Below, one piece after another: positions 34,786 through 44,101 of a stretch of DNA of 64,000 bases. The notes under the pieces are model-generated. The model saw only the letters and a program-made list of their open reading frames with translations. It was not told the origin of the DNA and did not search any database. Source of the stretch: Lachnospiraceae bacterium. GTDB taxonomy: Bacteria; Bacillota; Clostridia; Lachnospirales; Lachnospiraceae. The translations under genes and the position numbers were made by a program. The stretch lies in assembly GCA_015056865.1 (NCBI GenBank), contig SVFM01000006.1:1-64000 (forward strand), written 5' to 3'. Every line of letters starts with the position of its first letter. Position 1 is the first letter of the stretch.

Positions 34786-36297
34786 TTACATGAATACAGT
34801 TGCGCCCGGTCCTAACGGCAAATTCAGTAGTACCCAGGCAATGACCAATACGATCCAGGAGAGCAAAAACAGCAGGGAATAGGGAAGCATCATGGAGATG
34901 ATAGTACCCATGCCGGCCTTTTTGTCATACTTCGCCGCCATACCAATGATCATGGGCAGGTACGGATAAATCGGCGTGATCGGGTTGGTACAGGAATCAC
35001 CAATACGATAAATCACCTGGGCAAATTCAGGGGTGTAACCCAGCATCATGAACATAGGAACAAAGATCGGGGCAAAAATGTACCATTTTGCAGTTCCGCT
35101 TGTCATGAAGAAGTTTACCAATGTGGTGATCAGTATAATACATATGATCATAGGAATGCCTGTAAAGCCTGCGTTCTTCAAGAAGTTCGCCGCGGTTACC
35201 GCAATCACCGTACCCAGATTGGTATAGCTGAAAATCTGGATGAACTGGGAGATCACAAATACCAAAACGATATATCCTGTCAAAGATGTCAGGGAGTCTG
35301 CCATCATCTTAGGCACATCACTGGCGGTCTTGAAGGTACCTACGGTCTTACCATACACAATACCTACCAGGATAAAGTATACGATCAAAAATCCTACCAA
35401 ACCTGTTATGAAAGGTCCGTTCAAGATACTGCCATCCGCAGCACGAAGAAAACCGTTCTTCGGAATCAATCCGATGAGGATCAAAACAATAAAGATCAGG
35501 CTGAAGATTCCTGCATTGCGCAGTCCCTTCTTCTCAATAGGAGTAGCATCCCGCTCTTTATCCACCTCGGATCCCTTATACTCTCCCAGACGGGGCGCAA
35601 TGATCTTATTGTTTACAAACACACCAACCACTGTGAGCAGAACACAGGAGGCAATCATAAAGTACCAGTTGTTAGCCGCTGTAGTTGTATAGGACGGGTC
35701 AATAGTCTGAGCCGTTGCTTCCGTCACAGGATACAGCAGAGCATCTGTCGCCGTGATCATCACGTTGGCTGTAAATCCCGCATTTACCGCTGCATAACCG
35801 GCAATCAAACCGGCCAAAGGGTGCTTACCTGCTGCCCAGAAAGCAGTTGCCGCCAAAGGTGGAATGAAAATAATGGATGCCTCGGAAGCAATGCTTCCGT
35901 TAATTCCCAAAAATACTACTGCCGCTGTCAAAAGCCACATAGGCACACCCAGAATCGCCCGGCGCATGGCTGTTGTCAGAAGGCCGCTCCCCTCTGCCAC
36001 ACCGATTGCCATCTGCATAGCCAATACTACGCCCAGCGCCGCAAAACTGGAGAAGTTACTCACCATCTTGGTCATGAGCCACTCAAAACCTTCTTTATTC
36101 AAAAGGCTCTTTACTGCCACGACCTCGCCGGTTGTGGGATTGGTTACCTCAACCCCGATAGCTGCAAGGATTGCGGCTACTACAATCAAAACCCCTGTGA
36201 TGATCAGAAACAAAATAAACGGATGGGGAAGGGCATTTCCCACACGCTCGATCGTGCCGAGTATACCGACCTTCTGCTTTTTTTCTTTACCTGCCAT
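34786..36297 (-). CDS. AbgT-family transporter (p-aminobenzoyl-glutamate type)
   Basis: A 503-residue transporter with about 12 membrane segments. The N-terminal IERVGNALPHPFILF and the C-terminal PITPIYPYLPMIIG are family signatures. AbgT members import p-aminobenzoyl-glutamate, a folate breakdown product, or export sulfonamides. The ATG at 36297 (GGGAGAGG upstream) is preferred; an ATG at 36333 with AAGG is possible. It lies downstream of the AbgB-like hydrolase gene, giving an uptake-and-cleavage unit. Confidence 0.92.
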   Translation of the reverse strand: MAGKEKKQKVGILGTIERVGNALPHPFILFLIITGVLIVVAAILAAIGVEVTNPTTGEVVAVKSLLNKEGFEWLMTKMVSNFSSFAALGVVLAMQMAIGVAEGSGLLTTAMRRAILGVPMWLLTAAVVFLGINGSIASEASIIFIPPLAATAFWAAGKHPLAGLIAGYAAVNAGFTANVMITATDALLYPVTEATAQTIDPSYTTTAANNWYFMIASCVLLTVVGVFVNNKIIAPRLGEYKGSEVDKERDATPIEKKGLRNAGIFSLIFIVLILIGLIPKNGFLRAADGSILNGPFITGLVGFLIVYFILVGIVYGKTVGTFKTASDVPKMMADSLTSLTGYIVLVFVISQFIQIFSYTNLGTVIAVTAANFLKNAGFTGIPMIICIILITTLVNFFMTSGTAKWYIFAPIFVPMFMMLGYTPEFAQVIYRIGDSCTNPITPIYPYLPMIIGMAAKYDKKAGMGTIISMMLPYSLLFLLSWIVLVIAWVLLNLPLGPGATVFM

Positions 36298-36357
36298 TCT
36301 ATTCCTCTCCCTCTTTGTTAAATTTATATTCATTATACCTTCTGCCGCTAATCCTTG

Positions 36358-37794
36358 TCAACCTTCCATAGATCTGGGATTTACTCCCTTGGGAATGGGA
36401 CAGATATAGGAGCCACCCAGCTTTTTATGATGCTCCTCTTTCGCCTTGCATAGCAGCTCCGGCTCCTCCAACAAATCGATGGCTGTACCCGCCAGTACCT
36501 TCCCTGCATATAGGGTAGATTTGTGTGCCAAAGCACTCTTTCCCTGGGCAACCACCTGCCAGGAATGTCCTGGAGTATTCGCAGCCCAAGTGGCAGCATT
36601 TAGCTGAACCGTAGGGCAGACCCAGCTCACATCGCCCACATCCGTGGATCCGCCTAAAGCCTGTTCTCCATGTATCAGCGGCACCACAAAGTCATAGATT
36701 GGTTTGCCCACATGCGCCAGCAGTTCCTCCATCACTTCCTCACTTGCCCCAACTCGCCTCTGTCCTTCAAAAGGACGTCCTTTGTTTTCCACACTATCAT
36801 TGATAGCCGCAGCAAAGACTTTGTCCTGATCTGTATATTCCGGCAGAGGGATCTCCATCATGTTTTTATACATAACTTTTTCCAGCGCCTTGTTAGGCAC
36901 TGTATTGGAACAGGCCTTGATAAACTGAATCTCAACCTGAGTGCCAGTCATCAGCGCAGCACCTTTGGCGATATCATTAACCCTCTCATAGATTTCCTGC
37001 ACCTGAGATGTCTTGGGTGCCCGGAGCAAATACAGCACCTGTGCCTTAGGCTGCACCACGTTAGGGGACTTGCCCCCTGCATCCACAATGGCATAATGCA
37101 TCCGGGCCTCCTGAACCACATGCTCCCTTAGGAAATTCACGCCAATATTCATCAATTCCACCGCATCCAATGCAGACCGACCTAAATGAGGCGCACCTGC
37201 CGCATGGGCTGCCACCCCCTGAAAGGAATAGAGTATCTGATAATTCGCCAGATGACTACCCGAAATCACACTGTTTACCGTACTGGGATGCCAACACAAA
37301 GCACAGTCCAATTCATCAAATACACCTTCTCTGGCCATAAAGGTTTTGCCGGATCCACCTTCCTCGCCTGGGCAGCCGTAATAGATGACTGTACCTGACT
37401 TGCCGGTAACCTGCAAATATTCCTTGATTGCAATGGCGGCTGCCAGAGAACCTACGCCCAGATTATTGTGCCCACAGCCATGGCCATACCCGCCTTCATT
37501 CAAAGGACGTTTCTCGGCACATCCGGCCTCCTGACTCAGCCCTGTGAGTGCATCAAACTCTCCCAGAATACCGATTACAGGTCTACCATAGCCATATCTG
37601 CCCAGAAACGCTGTCTCAATCTCTGCCACATTCTTCTCTACCCGGAAACCCTCCTGCAACAGCCCTCCCATTAAGATCTTAGCCGAGATATGCTCTCCAA
37701 ATGCCAACTCCGGGTGATCCCAGATCCGATCACTGAGATCATTCAGAAAATCTGCTTTTCTATCTATCAGATCACAAAGTGCCTGTTTGTTCAT
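36358..37794 (-). CDS. M20-family amidohydrolase, AbgB-like
   Basis: A 478-residue M20 peptidase. IWDHPELAFGEH, ILGEFDALTGLS, the metal-binding GYGHGCGHNNLG, and YYGCPGEEGGSGK with the catalytic glutamates mark the AbgB/amidohydrolase group. It probably cleaves p-aminobenzoyl-glutamate or a similar aminoacyl substrate. Two ATGs occur in tandem (37797 and 37794) directly after GGAGG, so the start is uncertain by one residue. The downstream transporter gene supports the role. Confidence 0.9.
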   Translation of the reverse strand: MNKQALCDLIDRKADFLNDLSDRIWDHPELAFGEHISAKILMGGLLQEGFRVEKNVAEIETAFLGRYGYGRPVIGILGEFDALTGLSQEAGCAEKRPLNEGGYGHGCGHNNLGVGSLAAAIAIKEYLQVTGKSGTVIYYGCPGEEGGSGKTFMAREGVFDELDCALCWHPSTVNSVISGSHLANYQILYSFQGVAAHAAGAPHLGRSALDAVELMNIGVNFLREHVVQEARMHYAIVDAGGKSPNVVQPKAQVLYLLRAPKTSQVQEIYERVNDIAKGAALMTGTQVEIQFIKACSNTVPNKALEKVMYKNMMEIPLPEYTDQDKVFAAAINDSVENKGRPFEGQRRVGASEEVMEELLAHVGKPIYDFVVPLIHGEQALGGSTDVGDVSWVCPTVQLNAATWAANTPGHSWQVVAQGKSALAHKSTLYAGKVLAGTAIDLLEEPELLCKAKEEHHKKLGGSYICPIPKGVNPRSMEG

Positions 37795-37883
37795 CATCCT
37801 CCACACCCTTCTTAGCCTTTTCTATCATTGTAGTCTTTGGAAAAAAGTATGTCAATTGCTATTCCCTATTTCTGAATAAAATA

Positions 37884-37924
37884 AAAGCGGACATCAACCT
37901 CCCTAAGATTTGATATCCGCCTTT
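37884..37924 (-). terminator. Terminator of the feo operon
   Basis: GGCGGATATCAA pairs with TTGATGTCCGC (one bulge, one G-U), followed on the minus strand by TTTTATTTTATT, just past the stop of the Cys-rich gene. Confidence 0.85.
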
Positions 37925-37928
37925 TGTT

Positions 37929-38111
37929 TTACTGTATAGATTGATCTTCGTAGCTGCTGCATCCTGCACACTTGCCGGAGCATTTTCCGGAACATTCCGC
38001 CCCTGCTGGACATCCGATACACTTTACACCGCGCCTTTTGGCCCTGATAATATAGATAATTGCAGCCCCAAGAATAAAAGCCAATATCCCGATTAAAATG
38101 ATATCTTTCAT
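37929..38111 (-). CDS. FeoB-associated Cys-rich membrane protein
   Basis: A 60-residue protein: one N-terminal membrane helix (residues 4-22), a basic stretch (RAKRRG), then eight-residue-spaced cysteines in CIGCPAGAECSGKCSGKCAGC. This is the small protein commonly encoded after feoB in Firmicutes, probably helping iron transport or acting as an iron relay. It starts 27 bp after the feoB stop with AAAGGAG upstream. Confidence 0.92.
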   Translation of the reverse strand: MKDIILIGILAFILGAAIIYIIRAKRRGVKCIGCPAGAECSGKCSGKCAGCSSYEDQSIQ

Positions 38112-38138
38112 GCTGTCCCTGCTCCTTTCAGCTCAAAT

Positions 38139-40142
38139 TTAAACTGTTTTCTTTAATGCATATTCTGCCGCCAGTCCCTTGTCTGTCCTGCGGATCAGAT
38201 AGATCACAAAGGCCACCATAGCCAGCACGGCGATCAGTCCGGGAACAAAACCGGTTCCCAGCTTTCCCTCTGTAATAAAGGTACCGATCTGATAAACCAA
38301 AAATGCGATCACATAGCCCACACCCAACTGTAGCCCTATTCCGCCAAACAGCCATTTCTTGGATTTGATCTCCGAGTTCATAGCACCGATAGCTGCAAAG
38401 CAGGGAGGAGTAAACAGATTGAACATCAGGTAAGCCAGCGCAGCCACTGCCGTAAGCCCCATGGTAGTTGCCACATCGCCGCCGGCGCCTTCTACCATCT
38501 CCAATGCATCTGTATCAATCAAGTGAGAAATTCCGTAAACTACCGCAAGGGTTCCTACTACATTTTCTTTGGCGATGAAACCGGTTACTGCCGCTGCTGC
38601 CAGCTGCCATACGCCAAAGCCCAACGGTATCAGCAAAATCGCAACAGGAGAGGCAATGGATGCCAGGATAGAGGTGTGCGCCATGCTCTCCTCCACCACC
38701 TGCAGTTTCCAGTTGAATGTCTGCATGATCTGTACCGCCGCGTTGCACACCAAAATGATGGTACCGGCCTTGATAATATATGCCTTACCGCGGGAAAGCA
38801 TGGACAGGGTAGCTCTCCACAGGCTGGGCACCTTGTACTCCGGAAGCTCCACGATAAAGAAGGACTTTCTAAACTTGTGTCCTGCAATTCTGTTTACCAG
38901 CAACGCACCCACCAGAATCAAAACGATACCCACAAAGTACATCAAAGGACCTACCCAAGAGGCATCTGAGAAAAATGCTCCCGCAAACAGTGCGATAACC
39001 GGAAGCTTCGCACCGCAGGGCATAAAGGGTGTCAGCATGGCTGTTGCCCTGCGTTCCCTTTCATTACGAATGGTACGACAGGCCATTACGCCGGGAATGG
39101 CACATCCGGTACCGATTACCATAGGGATAACGGATTTGCCGGAAAGTCCTACCTTTTTAAAGATCGGGTCAAGCACCACCGTTGCTCTGGCCATATAACC
39201 GCAATCCTCCAACAGAGCGATCAGGAAATACATGACCATTACCAAAGGCAAAAATCCTACCACTGCGCCTACACCGCCGATGATACCGTCCACCAAGAGT
39301 GCCTGCAGGAAGGGATTTGCATTCTCAAGCAGTCCGGCCACCCATTCCTGGAAAGTCTCGATCCAGCCTACCAACCAGTCTGCAATCCAGGTGCCCAGGG
39401 TAGACTGGGATATGTAAAATACCAGGAACATTACCACTGCAAAGATTGGAATCCCCAGCCACTTATTGGTCAAAATCGCATCGATCTTATCCTGTGCGTT
39501 TCTGTCTCTGGTCTTCACTTTGCGTTTTTCCACATCCGCCACGATCTTATTCACAAATTCAAAACGTTTTCTGTCCGCTACTTCCACCGCCGCTTTATCT
39601 GTCAGGTCAATCTCTCCCTGACTGTAAGGCGCCTTTTGCCCTTTGCCTATGAGGCTGACTGCCGCCTTTACCAGTTCTGCAAGTCCATTGTTACTGGCAA
39701 CGGTAGAGACCGTATTGACAACAGGACATCCCAGCTTGGCAGATAATGCCTGGGCATCAATCTTATTTTCCTTTTTCTCATTCACATCACTCTTATTCAA
39801 GGCAACCACCACCGGAATGCCCAATTCCATCAGCTGTGTGGTAAAGAACAGGCTACGGCTTAAGTTGGTCGCATCCACGATGTTAATGATCACATCCGGT
39901 GTTTCATTTTTTACATAGCTGCTTGTAATGCTCTCCTCCGAAGTAAAGGGCGACATGGAATAGGCACCCGGAAGGTCTACCGCAAGTAACTCCTTTCCCT
40001 CACATAGACTTTTTTTGATGGGACTTTCCTTCTTGTCCACTGTAACACCTGCCCAGTTTCCTACCTTCTCATTTTTACCGGTAAGAGCATTGTACATGGT
40101 AGTTTTACCGCTGTTGGGATTTCCCGCTAAAGCAATTCTCAT
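38139..40142 (-). CDS. feoB: Ferrous iron transporter FeoB
   Basis: A 667-residue protein: an N-terminal G domain (G1 GNPNSGKTT at 7-15, G3 DLPGAYSMSP, G4 NKSD) followed by a membrane domain with about eleven helices and gate motifs (GYMARATVVLDPI, GTGCAIPGVMACRTI, FTPPCFAAIGAM). It imports Fe(II), the main iron form in the anoxic gut. GAGGAGG precedes the ATG. FeoA is encoded 143 bp upstream and a small Cys-rich partner downstream. Confidence 0.97.
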   Translation of the reverse strand: MRIALAGNPNSGKTTMYNALTGKNEKVGNWAGVTVDKKESPIKKSLCEGKELLAVDLPGAYSMSPFTSEESITSSYVKNETPDVIINIVDATNLSRSLFFTTQLMELGIPVVVALNKSDVNEKKENKIDAQALSAKLGCPVVNTVSTVASNNGLAELVKAAVSLIGKGQKAPYSQGEIDLTDKAAVEVADRKRFEFVNKIVADVEKRKVKTRDRNAQDKIDAILTNKWLGIPIFAVVMFLVFYISQSTLGTWIADWLVGWIETFQEWVAGLLENANPFLQALLVDGIIGGVGAVVGFLPLVMVMYFLIALLEDCGYMARATVVLDPIFKKVGLSGKSVIPMVIGTGCAIPGVMACRTIRNERERRATAMLTPFMPCGAKLPVIALFAGAFFSDASWVGPLMYFVGIVLILVGALLVNRIAGHKFRKSFFIVELPEYKVPSLWRATLSMLSRGKAYIIKAGTIILVCNAAVQIMQTFNWKLQVVEESMAHTSILASIASPVAILLIPLGFGVWQLAAAAVTGFIAKENVVGTLAVVYGISHLIDTDALEMVEGAGGDVATTMGLTAVAALAYLMFNLFTPPCFAAIGAMNSEIKSKKWLFGGIGLQLGVGYVIAFLVYQIGTFITEGKLGTGFVPGLIAVLAMVAFVIYLIRRTDKGLAAEYALKKTV

Positions 40143-40166
40143 GATGCTTCCTCCTCGTTTTCATTG

Positions 40167-40279
40167 GACTAACTCATGGTAGTGAACGCTAACTTCCAGA
40201 TAAAAATATATGTGGTTTTCAAAACCACTTTTGCTGTAACTGTTCAGAGCTATTTTTCATATCCTGCACAGCTCTGAAC
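40167..40279 (-). promoter_or_regulatory. feoA-feoB intergenic region with structured elements
   Basis: In transcript order: a 10-bp perfect stem GTTCAGAGCT / AGCTCTGAAC (40242-40279), then a palindrome GTGGTTTT-C-AAAACCAC (40212-40228) followed by a T-rich run, then AGTTAGCG (40187-40194) and GAGTTAGTC near 40167. AGTTAGCG also occurs at the feoA promoter. These may attenuate or separately control feoB by iron; no -35/-10 pair is convincing here. Confidence 0.5.
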
Positions 40280-40285
40280 AATACA

Positions 40286-40498
40286 TTATATTATAATGGA
40301 TGCCGCAAGATTCTTATCGATATTGTATCTTCCATCTTTGATAGAAACAACACATCCACCTTTCAAATGGGAAACCACCGTAATCGGTTCACCACTGTAG
40401 CACCCCAGGCTAAAGAGAAATGCGTTCAGTTCTTCATCATCAGTCAATATCTCTTTGATAATATATTCTTCTCCTACCTGTGCTTCTGTTAAGTTCAT
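40286..40498 (-). CDS. feoA: Ferrous iron transport protein FeoA
   Basis: A 70-residue SH3-like protein of FeoA type (GEEYIIKEI, LFSLGCYSGEPITVVS, GGCVVSIKDGRYNIDKNLAASI). It works with FeoB at the membrane. AGGAGG lies five bases before the ATG. It has its own promoter with a probable metal-regulator box. Confidence 0.95.
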   Translation of the reverse strand: MNLTEAQVGEEYIIKEILTDDEELNAFLFSLGCYSGEPITVVSHLKGGCVVSIKDGRYNIDKNLAASIII

Positions 40499-40527
40499 AC
40501 CATCCTCCTGTTGTTCAGGCGGTAATT

Positions 40528-40577
40528 AGTTGCCGCTAACTCACTTAGAGTCTATCACTGCCCCTTATTTCTGTCAA
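40528..40577 (-). promoter_or_regulatory. feoA promoter with candidate metal-regulator box
   Basis: TTGACA (40572-40577), 17-bp spacer, TAGACT (40549-40554). At the start site, AGTT-GCCGCT-AACT (40528-40541) is an inverted repeat resembling DtxR/IdeR-type half-sites (TTAG/CTAA). AGTTAGCG recurs in the feoA-feoB gap. Confidence 0.65.
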
Positions 40578-40662
40578 GCACCAATTTGCAAAAAATGTAT
40601 AATTTTTCCTATATTTTCTTATGCATTAATGGGGCCGTTTTCACGACCCCATTCTATAATAT

Positions 40663-42831
40663 CTATCTGTTTTTCAATTTCTGAAATCTGGCATCTATCT
40701 CTTGCTGTAAGCGTTGAACCACCTCTTGATACTCCGCTTTTTGCAAGTGCTTTGTCCTTCCCATCATGGAAAGCCAGTTCAGCACGGGAATCTTCTTGCC
40801 TGTCTTTTCCGGGTCATAGGAAAGCTTTGTCACTCCCTGTTCCACTTCATATAAAGGAAAATAGCAACAGTTTACTGCCGCCTCGATTACCCTTCGCTCC
40901 GTAGCCGGTTTATCATTCCAATTTAGTGGACATGCAGAAATGGCCTTTACATAAGCAGTCCCCTGAGTCTTGGCATAATGGGCAGCCTTTGCTGCTTTTT
41001 TCATAAAGTCAACGGGATTGGACTCCGCCACTGTAGCCACGTAGGGAATACCTGTTGCCGCCATAATCCCGGGCATGTCTTTATGCAGGAAGGTTTTACC
41101 ATACTGCGCTTTGCCCACATGGGAGGTGGAGCTTCTGGCTCCCAGAGGCGTAGAATAAGACAACTGATAACCCGTATTCATATATCCGCCGTTGTCATAT
41201 TCAAAGATCAGCAGCCGGTGTCCCCGCAGTGCGGTTCCCAGAGCGGACCCCATACCGATGTCCAATCCCCCGTCACCGCTGACCATGACAAAAACGATAT
41301 CTCCAGGCGGAATCTCTCCCTTTTGCTGCTTACGGTAACAGATTTCTGCCACGCCACTTAAAGTGGCGGCTCCATTCTGAAACAGATTGTGAAGGTAGGG
41401 TACCTTAAAGCTGGTTTTGGGATAGGCCGTGGTTACGATCATGGCGCAACCTGTCTGGAACAAAAATACCACCGGATCTTCTATTCCCCGCAAAAGCAGG
41501 TTTAAATTTACAGGAATTCCGCAACCCGGACAGGCACCGTGCCCCGGAGCGATCCGTCCCGGCATGGCGGTAACCGCGTTCAAGTTGCCACCGGCACCTA
41601 TATGGGTACGCTCCCCGGTAACCGGAGCAAACAGGGGCTCCTCTTTCTCCTCTCCACCTTTTCCGGGAGTCACGCCGTAGTATGCAAAATCCGGTTTGGA
41701 AGGGTCCTGGGCCCAGGCCAACATGGCCCTTACGTCCTCCTGGAAGAAATCCTTCCCTCCCAGACCATAGACCAAGCTTTTTATCTTTGTAGCAAAACCA
41801 AATTTCTGCATGGCGGCCCGTACTTCCAGTGACAAATTGCCGCCACCGGCACCGTAGCTGTCCTGTCTGTCTGCCACCAAGATATTTTCACTATGCCCTA
41901 CCAATTCTGTCAATTCCTTGCCAGGAAAAGGCCGAAGCACATGCAGGGTAGCCACTCCTACCTCCTCTCCATCCTTTTGCATTTCCTCCACTGTTTCCAG
42001 GGCAGTATCATAAGAGGATCCCAAAAGCACCAATGTGCTCTTTGCTTTATCACAGCCCAGTCCTTCCACCTTGCCATATGCGCGCCCGGAAATCTCCTCA
42101 TAGGAGGCAAAAAGCTGAGGTAACAGTTGATCCGCCTCCTCCATGGCCAGATGCAGCTGATATCTATTGTTGATCAGATCCGGCTCATTCATGTAAGAAC
42201 CCACTGTAATGGGATGCTCCAGATCCAAGAAAGGATACTTTTCCTGTTTCTCTCCTATATAATCTCTGACTGCCTGATCCGAGGCAAAGCGATAGCACCG
42301 GCCCTTTTGATGGCTGGTAAAAAAACCATCATAGGCAACCACCACCGGAAGCCGGACCTGCTCTGCCAGTTTCAAGGCAATGATGTTAAAATCATACACT
42401 TGCTGTACCGTGGCAGCAAACAAAATAGGCCACCCGGTATTTAAAAGATACATAATATCACTGTGATCACCTTTAATGGACAAAGGCCCGGAAACCGTTC
42501 TGCACACCACATTCATGACCATGGGATATCTGGTGCCGGACTGCACCGGAAATTGTTCCAGAGCATAAAGAAGCCCGTTGGCGCTGGTGGCGTTTATGAC
42601 CCGGCCTCCGGCCACAGATGCTCCATAACAGATACCTGCTGCACTGTGCTCTCCTTCTGCAGCCACCATGACCATATCCGTCTCTCCATTTGCCCGCATG
42701 ATATCCAGATTCTCTGCAATCTGGGTGGAAGGAGTGATGGGATAATAACCCATGAGATCATATCTGATCTGCTTGATGGCTATAGCAGCCATTTCATTCC
42801 CGGAGGCATATTCCATAACCTGCTCTTTCAT
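40663..42831 (-). CDS. 2-oxoacid:ferredoxin oxidoreductase, fused alpha-beta subunit
   Basis: A 722-residue enzyme. The first 370 residues are the alpha part (YYPITPSTQIAE, EGEHSAAGICYGASVAGGR), the last 300 the beta part with the thiamine diphosphate site (CPGCGIP, GDGGLDIGMGSAL, FEYDNGGYMNTGYQ). It oxidatively decarboxylates a 2-oxoacid to the acyl-CoA, passing electrons to its Fe-S partner. Its start overlaps the partner stop as TAATG. Whether pyruvate or a branched-chain oxoacid is used cannot be told; alpha-beta fusion is unusual compared with separate subunits. Confidence 0.88.
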   Translation of the reverse strand: MKEQVMEYASGNEMAAIAIKQIRYDLMGYYPITPSTQIAENLDIMRANGETDMVMVAAEGEHSAAGICYGASVAGGRVINATSANGLLYALEQFPVQSGTRYPMVMNVVCRTVSGPLSIKGDHSDIMYLLNTGWPILFAATVQQVYDFNIIALKLAEQVRLPVVVAYDGFFTSHQKGRCYRFASDQAVRDYIGEKQEKYPFLDLEHPITVGSYMNEPDLINNRYQLHLAMEEADQLLPQLFASYEEISGRAYGKVEGLGCDKAKSTLVLLGSSYDTALETVEEMQKDGEEVGVATLHVLRPFPGKELTELVGHSENILVADRQDSYGAGGGNLSLEVRAAMQKFGFATKIKSLVYGLGGKDFFQEDVRAMLAWAQDPSKPDFAYYGVTPGKGGEEKEEPLFAPVTGERTHIGAGGNLNAVTAMPGRIAPGHGACPGCGIPVNLNLLLRGIEDPVVFLFQTGCAMIVTTAYPKTSFKVPYLHNLFQNGAATLSGVAEICYRKQQKGEIPPGDIVFVMVSGDGGLDIGMGSALGTALRGHRLLIFEYDNGGYMNTGYQLSYSTPLGARSSTSHVGKAQYGKTFLHKDMPGIMAATGIPYVATVAESNPVDFMKKAAKAAHYAKTQGTAYVKAISACPLNWNDKPATERRVIEAAVNCCYFPLYEVEQGVTKLSYDPEKTGKKIPVLNWLSMMGRTKHLQKAEYQEVVQRLQQEIDARFQKLKNR

Positions 42832-43916
42832 TATACTTCTCCTCCTTCCATTCTCTTCTCCGTAAGGTAAGACTCGGAGGTAATATAACCGTCCGGCCCT
42901 GCCTCTTCATAATATTCCGGTACCCGCAGCAGCTCCTGATTAGAAAGAAAATACTCCTTTTTCGGATGTTCACTCTCCACCCCTCTTACCAGTGCATTTA
43001 CCGGGCATACATCCACGCAGCGCAGGCAGCCCTTGCAGTGATAATAATCCAGTCCCTGATTGACCATCATCTCCCTGCCCTTGTACTCTCCCTTTGCAAA
43101 CTGAAACACCATATCCGGACAAGTAGAAAAACACAGTCCGCAATTGATGCACCTTTCCTTAATAAACAGTGGAATATATCCCTGTCTGGACGGAGATAAA
43201 TCAGCTGTCACCGTGCTGCCAAATCTGGGATTGATCCCTCCCATGGGAGCATTTTCATAACCCCACTCAGTCTGGTCACCGGTATTCTGCATCGGGCAGT
43301 TCCTACAAGTCTGCTCCGTCCTTTCCAGTTTTTGAACTTCTTCATATCCTCTTCTCATGCCTTCTAGATTTGCCCGCAAGGCGTCCGGATATTTTTTTCC
43401 CAAAGTATCCCTGCAGATCTGTTCTCCTGCCTCCAGACTCTCAATGCCCATCACTTTTAAAGATGCCCCCAGCATGACCACATTGATCCGAGAATGGGTC
43501 TCCATGGCAATCCGCTGTGCTTCCAGACCGTAAAAGGTGCCCGGCCCGGCGGGAATCCGAAAGTTTTGCCTCGGCTCCAGAGCGATCAGCACATCCGTCT
43601 GCTCACCGCATCCCTTCCATACCCCGGAATCCTGCAAAAGTGCATGATGAAATATCACCAGAAGATCCGGCTGAGTTACCGGATAGTGGACTCTGATCTC
43701 CTTTTCCTTTTTACAATACCTGATAAATCCCTTTACCGGTGTCCCTGTCTTTTCCGAACCATAGCTGGAAAAACTGCTGCTGTTCAGATCCAAGTATTTC
43801 ACTCCCAGTTCACCAAGCATTTTACCGCACAGATTGGCCCCCAATCCTCCGATACTTTCCAGACGGATCTCATAATACTCCTTCCCCGACTCCAGCTTTT
43901 CCCGTAAACCACCCAC
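42831..43916 (-). CDS. 2-oxoacid:ferredoxin oxidoreductase, fused gamma-delta (ferredoxin) subunit
   Basis: A 361-residue protein: an N-terminal gamma domain (ESIGGLGANLCGKMLGELG) and a C-terminal two-cluster ferredoxin (CINCGLCFSTCPD and CKGCLRCVDVCPV, with a distant CRNCP before). It carries electrons from the alpha-beta subunit. The start is GTG at 43916, sharing one base with the rubredoxin stop (TAGTG), so translation is coupled to rubredoxin. That coupling suggests rubredoxin is a direct or near acceptor. Confidence 0.88.
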   Translation of the reverse strand: MGGLREKLESGKEYYEIRLESIGGLGANLCGKMLGELGVKYLDLNSSSFSSYGSEKTGTPVKGFIRYCKKEKEIRVHYPVTQPDLLVIFHHALLQDSGVWKGCGEQTDVLIALEPRQNFRIPAGPGTFYGLEAQRIAMETHSRINVVMLGASLKVMGIESLEAGEQICRDTLGKKYPDALRANLEGMRRGYEEVQKLERTEQTCRNCPMQNTGDQTEWGYENAPMGGINPRFGSTVTADLSPSRQGYIPLFIKERCINCGLCFSTCPDMVFQFAKGEYKGREMMVNQGLDYYHCKGCLRCVDVCPVNALVRGVESEHPKKEYFLSNQELLRVPEYYEEAGPDGYITSESYLTEKRMEGGEV

Positions 43917-44080
43917 TACTCATCTACCTCACTGAAAAGTTCCTTTCCCACAGAACATAATGGGCAGGAAAAATCTTCCGACAGTTCCTGAAATTTCTCC
44001 CCCGGCTTGATTCCCTGCTCCGGAACACCTACTGCCTCGTCAAAAACATAACCACACACATCACATACATATTTCTTCAT
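43916..44080 (-). CDS. Rubredoxin
   Basis: A 54-residue iron protein. Cys6 and Cys9 (CDVC) and Cys39 and Cys42 (CPLC) hold the single iron; GIKPGEKFQELSEDF between them fits the rubredoxin fold. It lies 21 bp after the flavodiiron gene and overlaps the oxidoreductase gene by one base. Rubredoxin is the usual electron donor to class A flavodiiron proteins, so this is the middle of an electron chain from oxoacid to oxygen or peroxide. Confidence 0.95.
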   Translation of the reverse strand: MKKYVCDVCGYVFDEAVGVPEQGIKPGEKFQELSEDFSCPLCSVGKELFSEVDE

Positions 44081-44101
44081 CTTTCTTTCCCTCCATATTC
44101 A

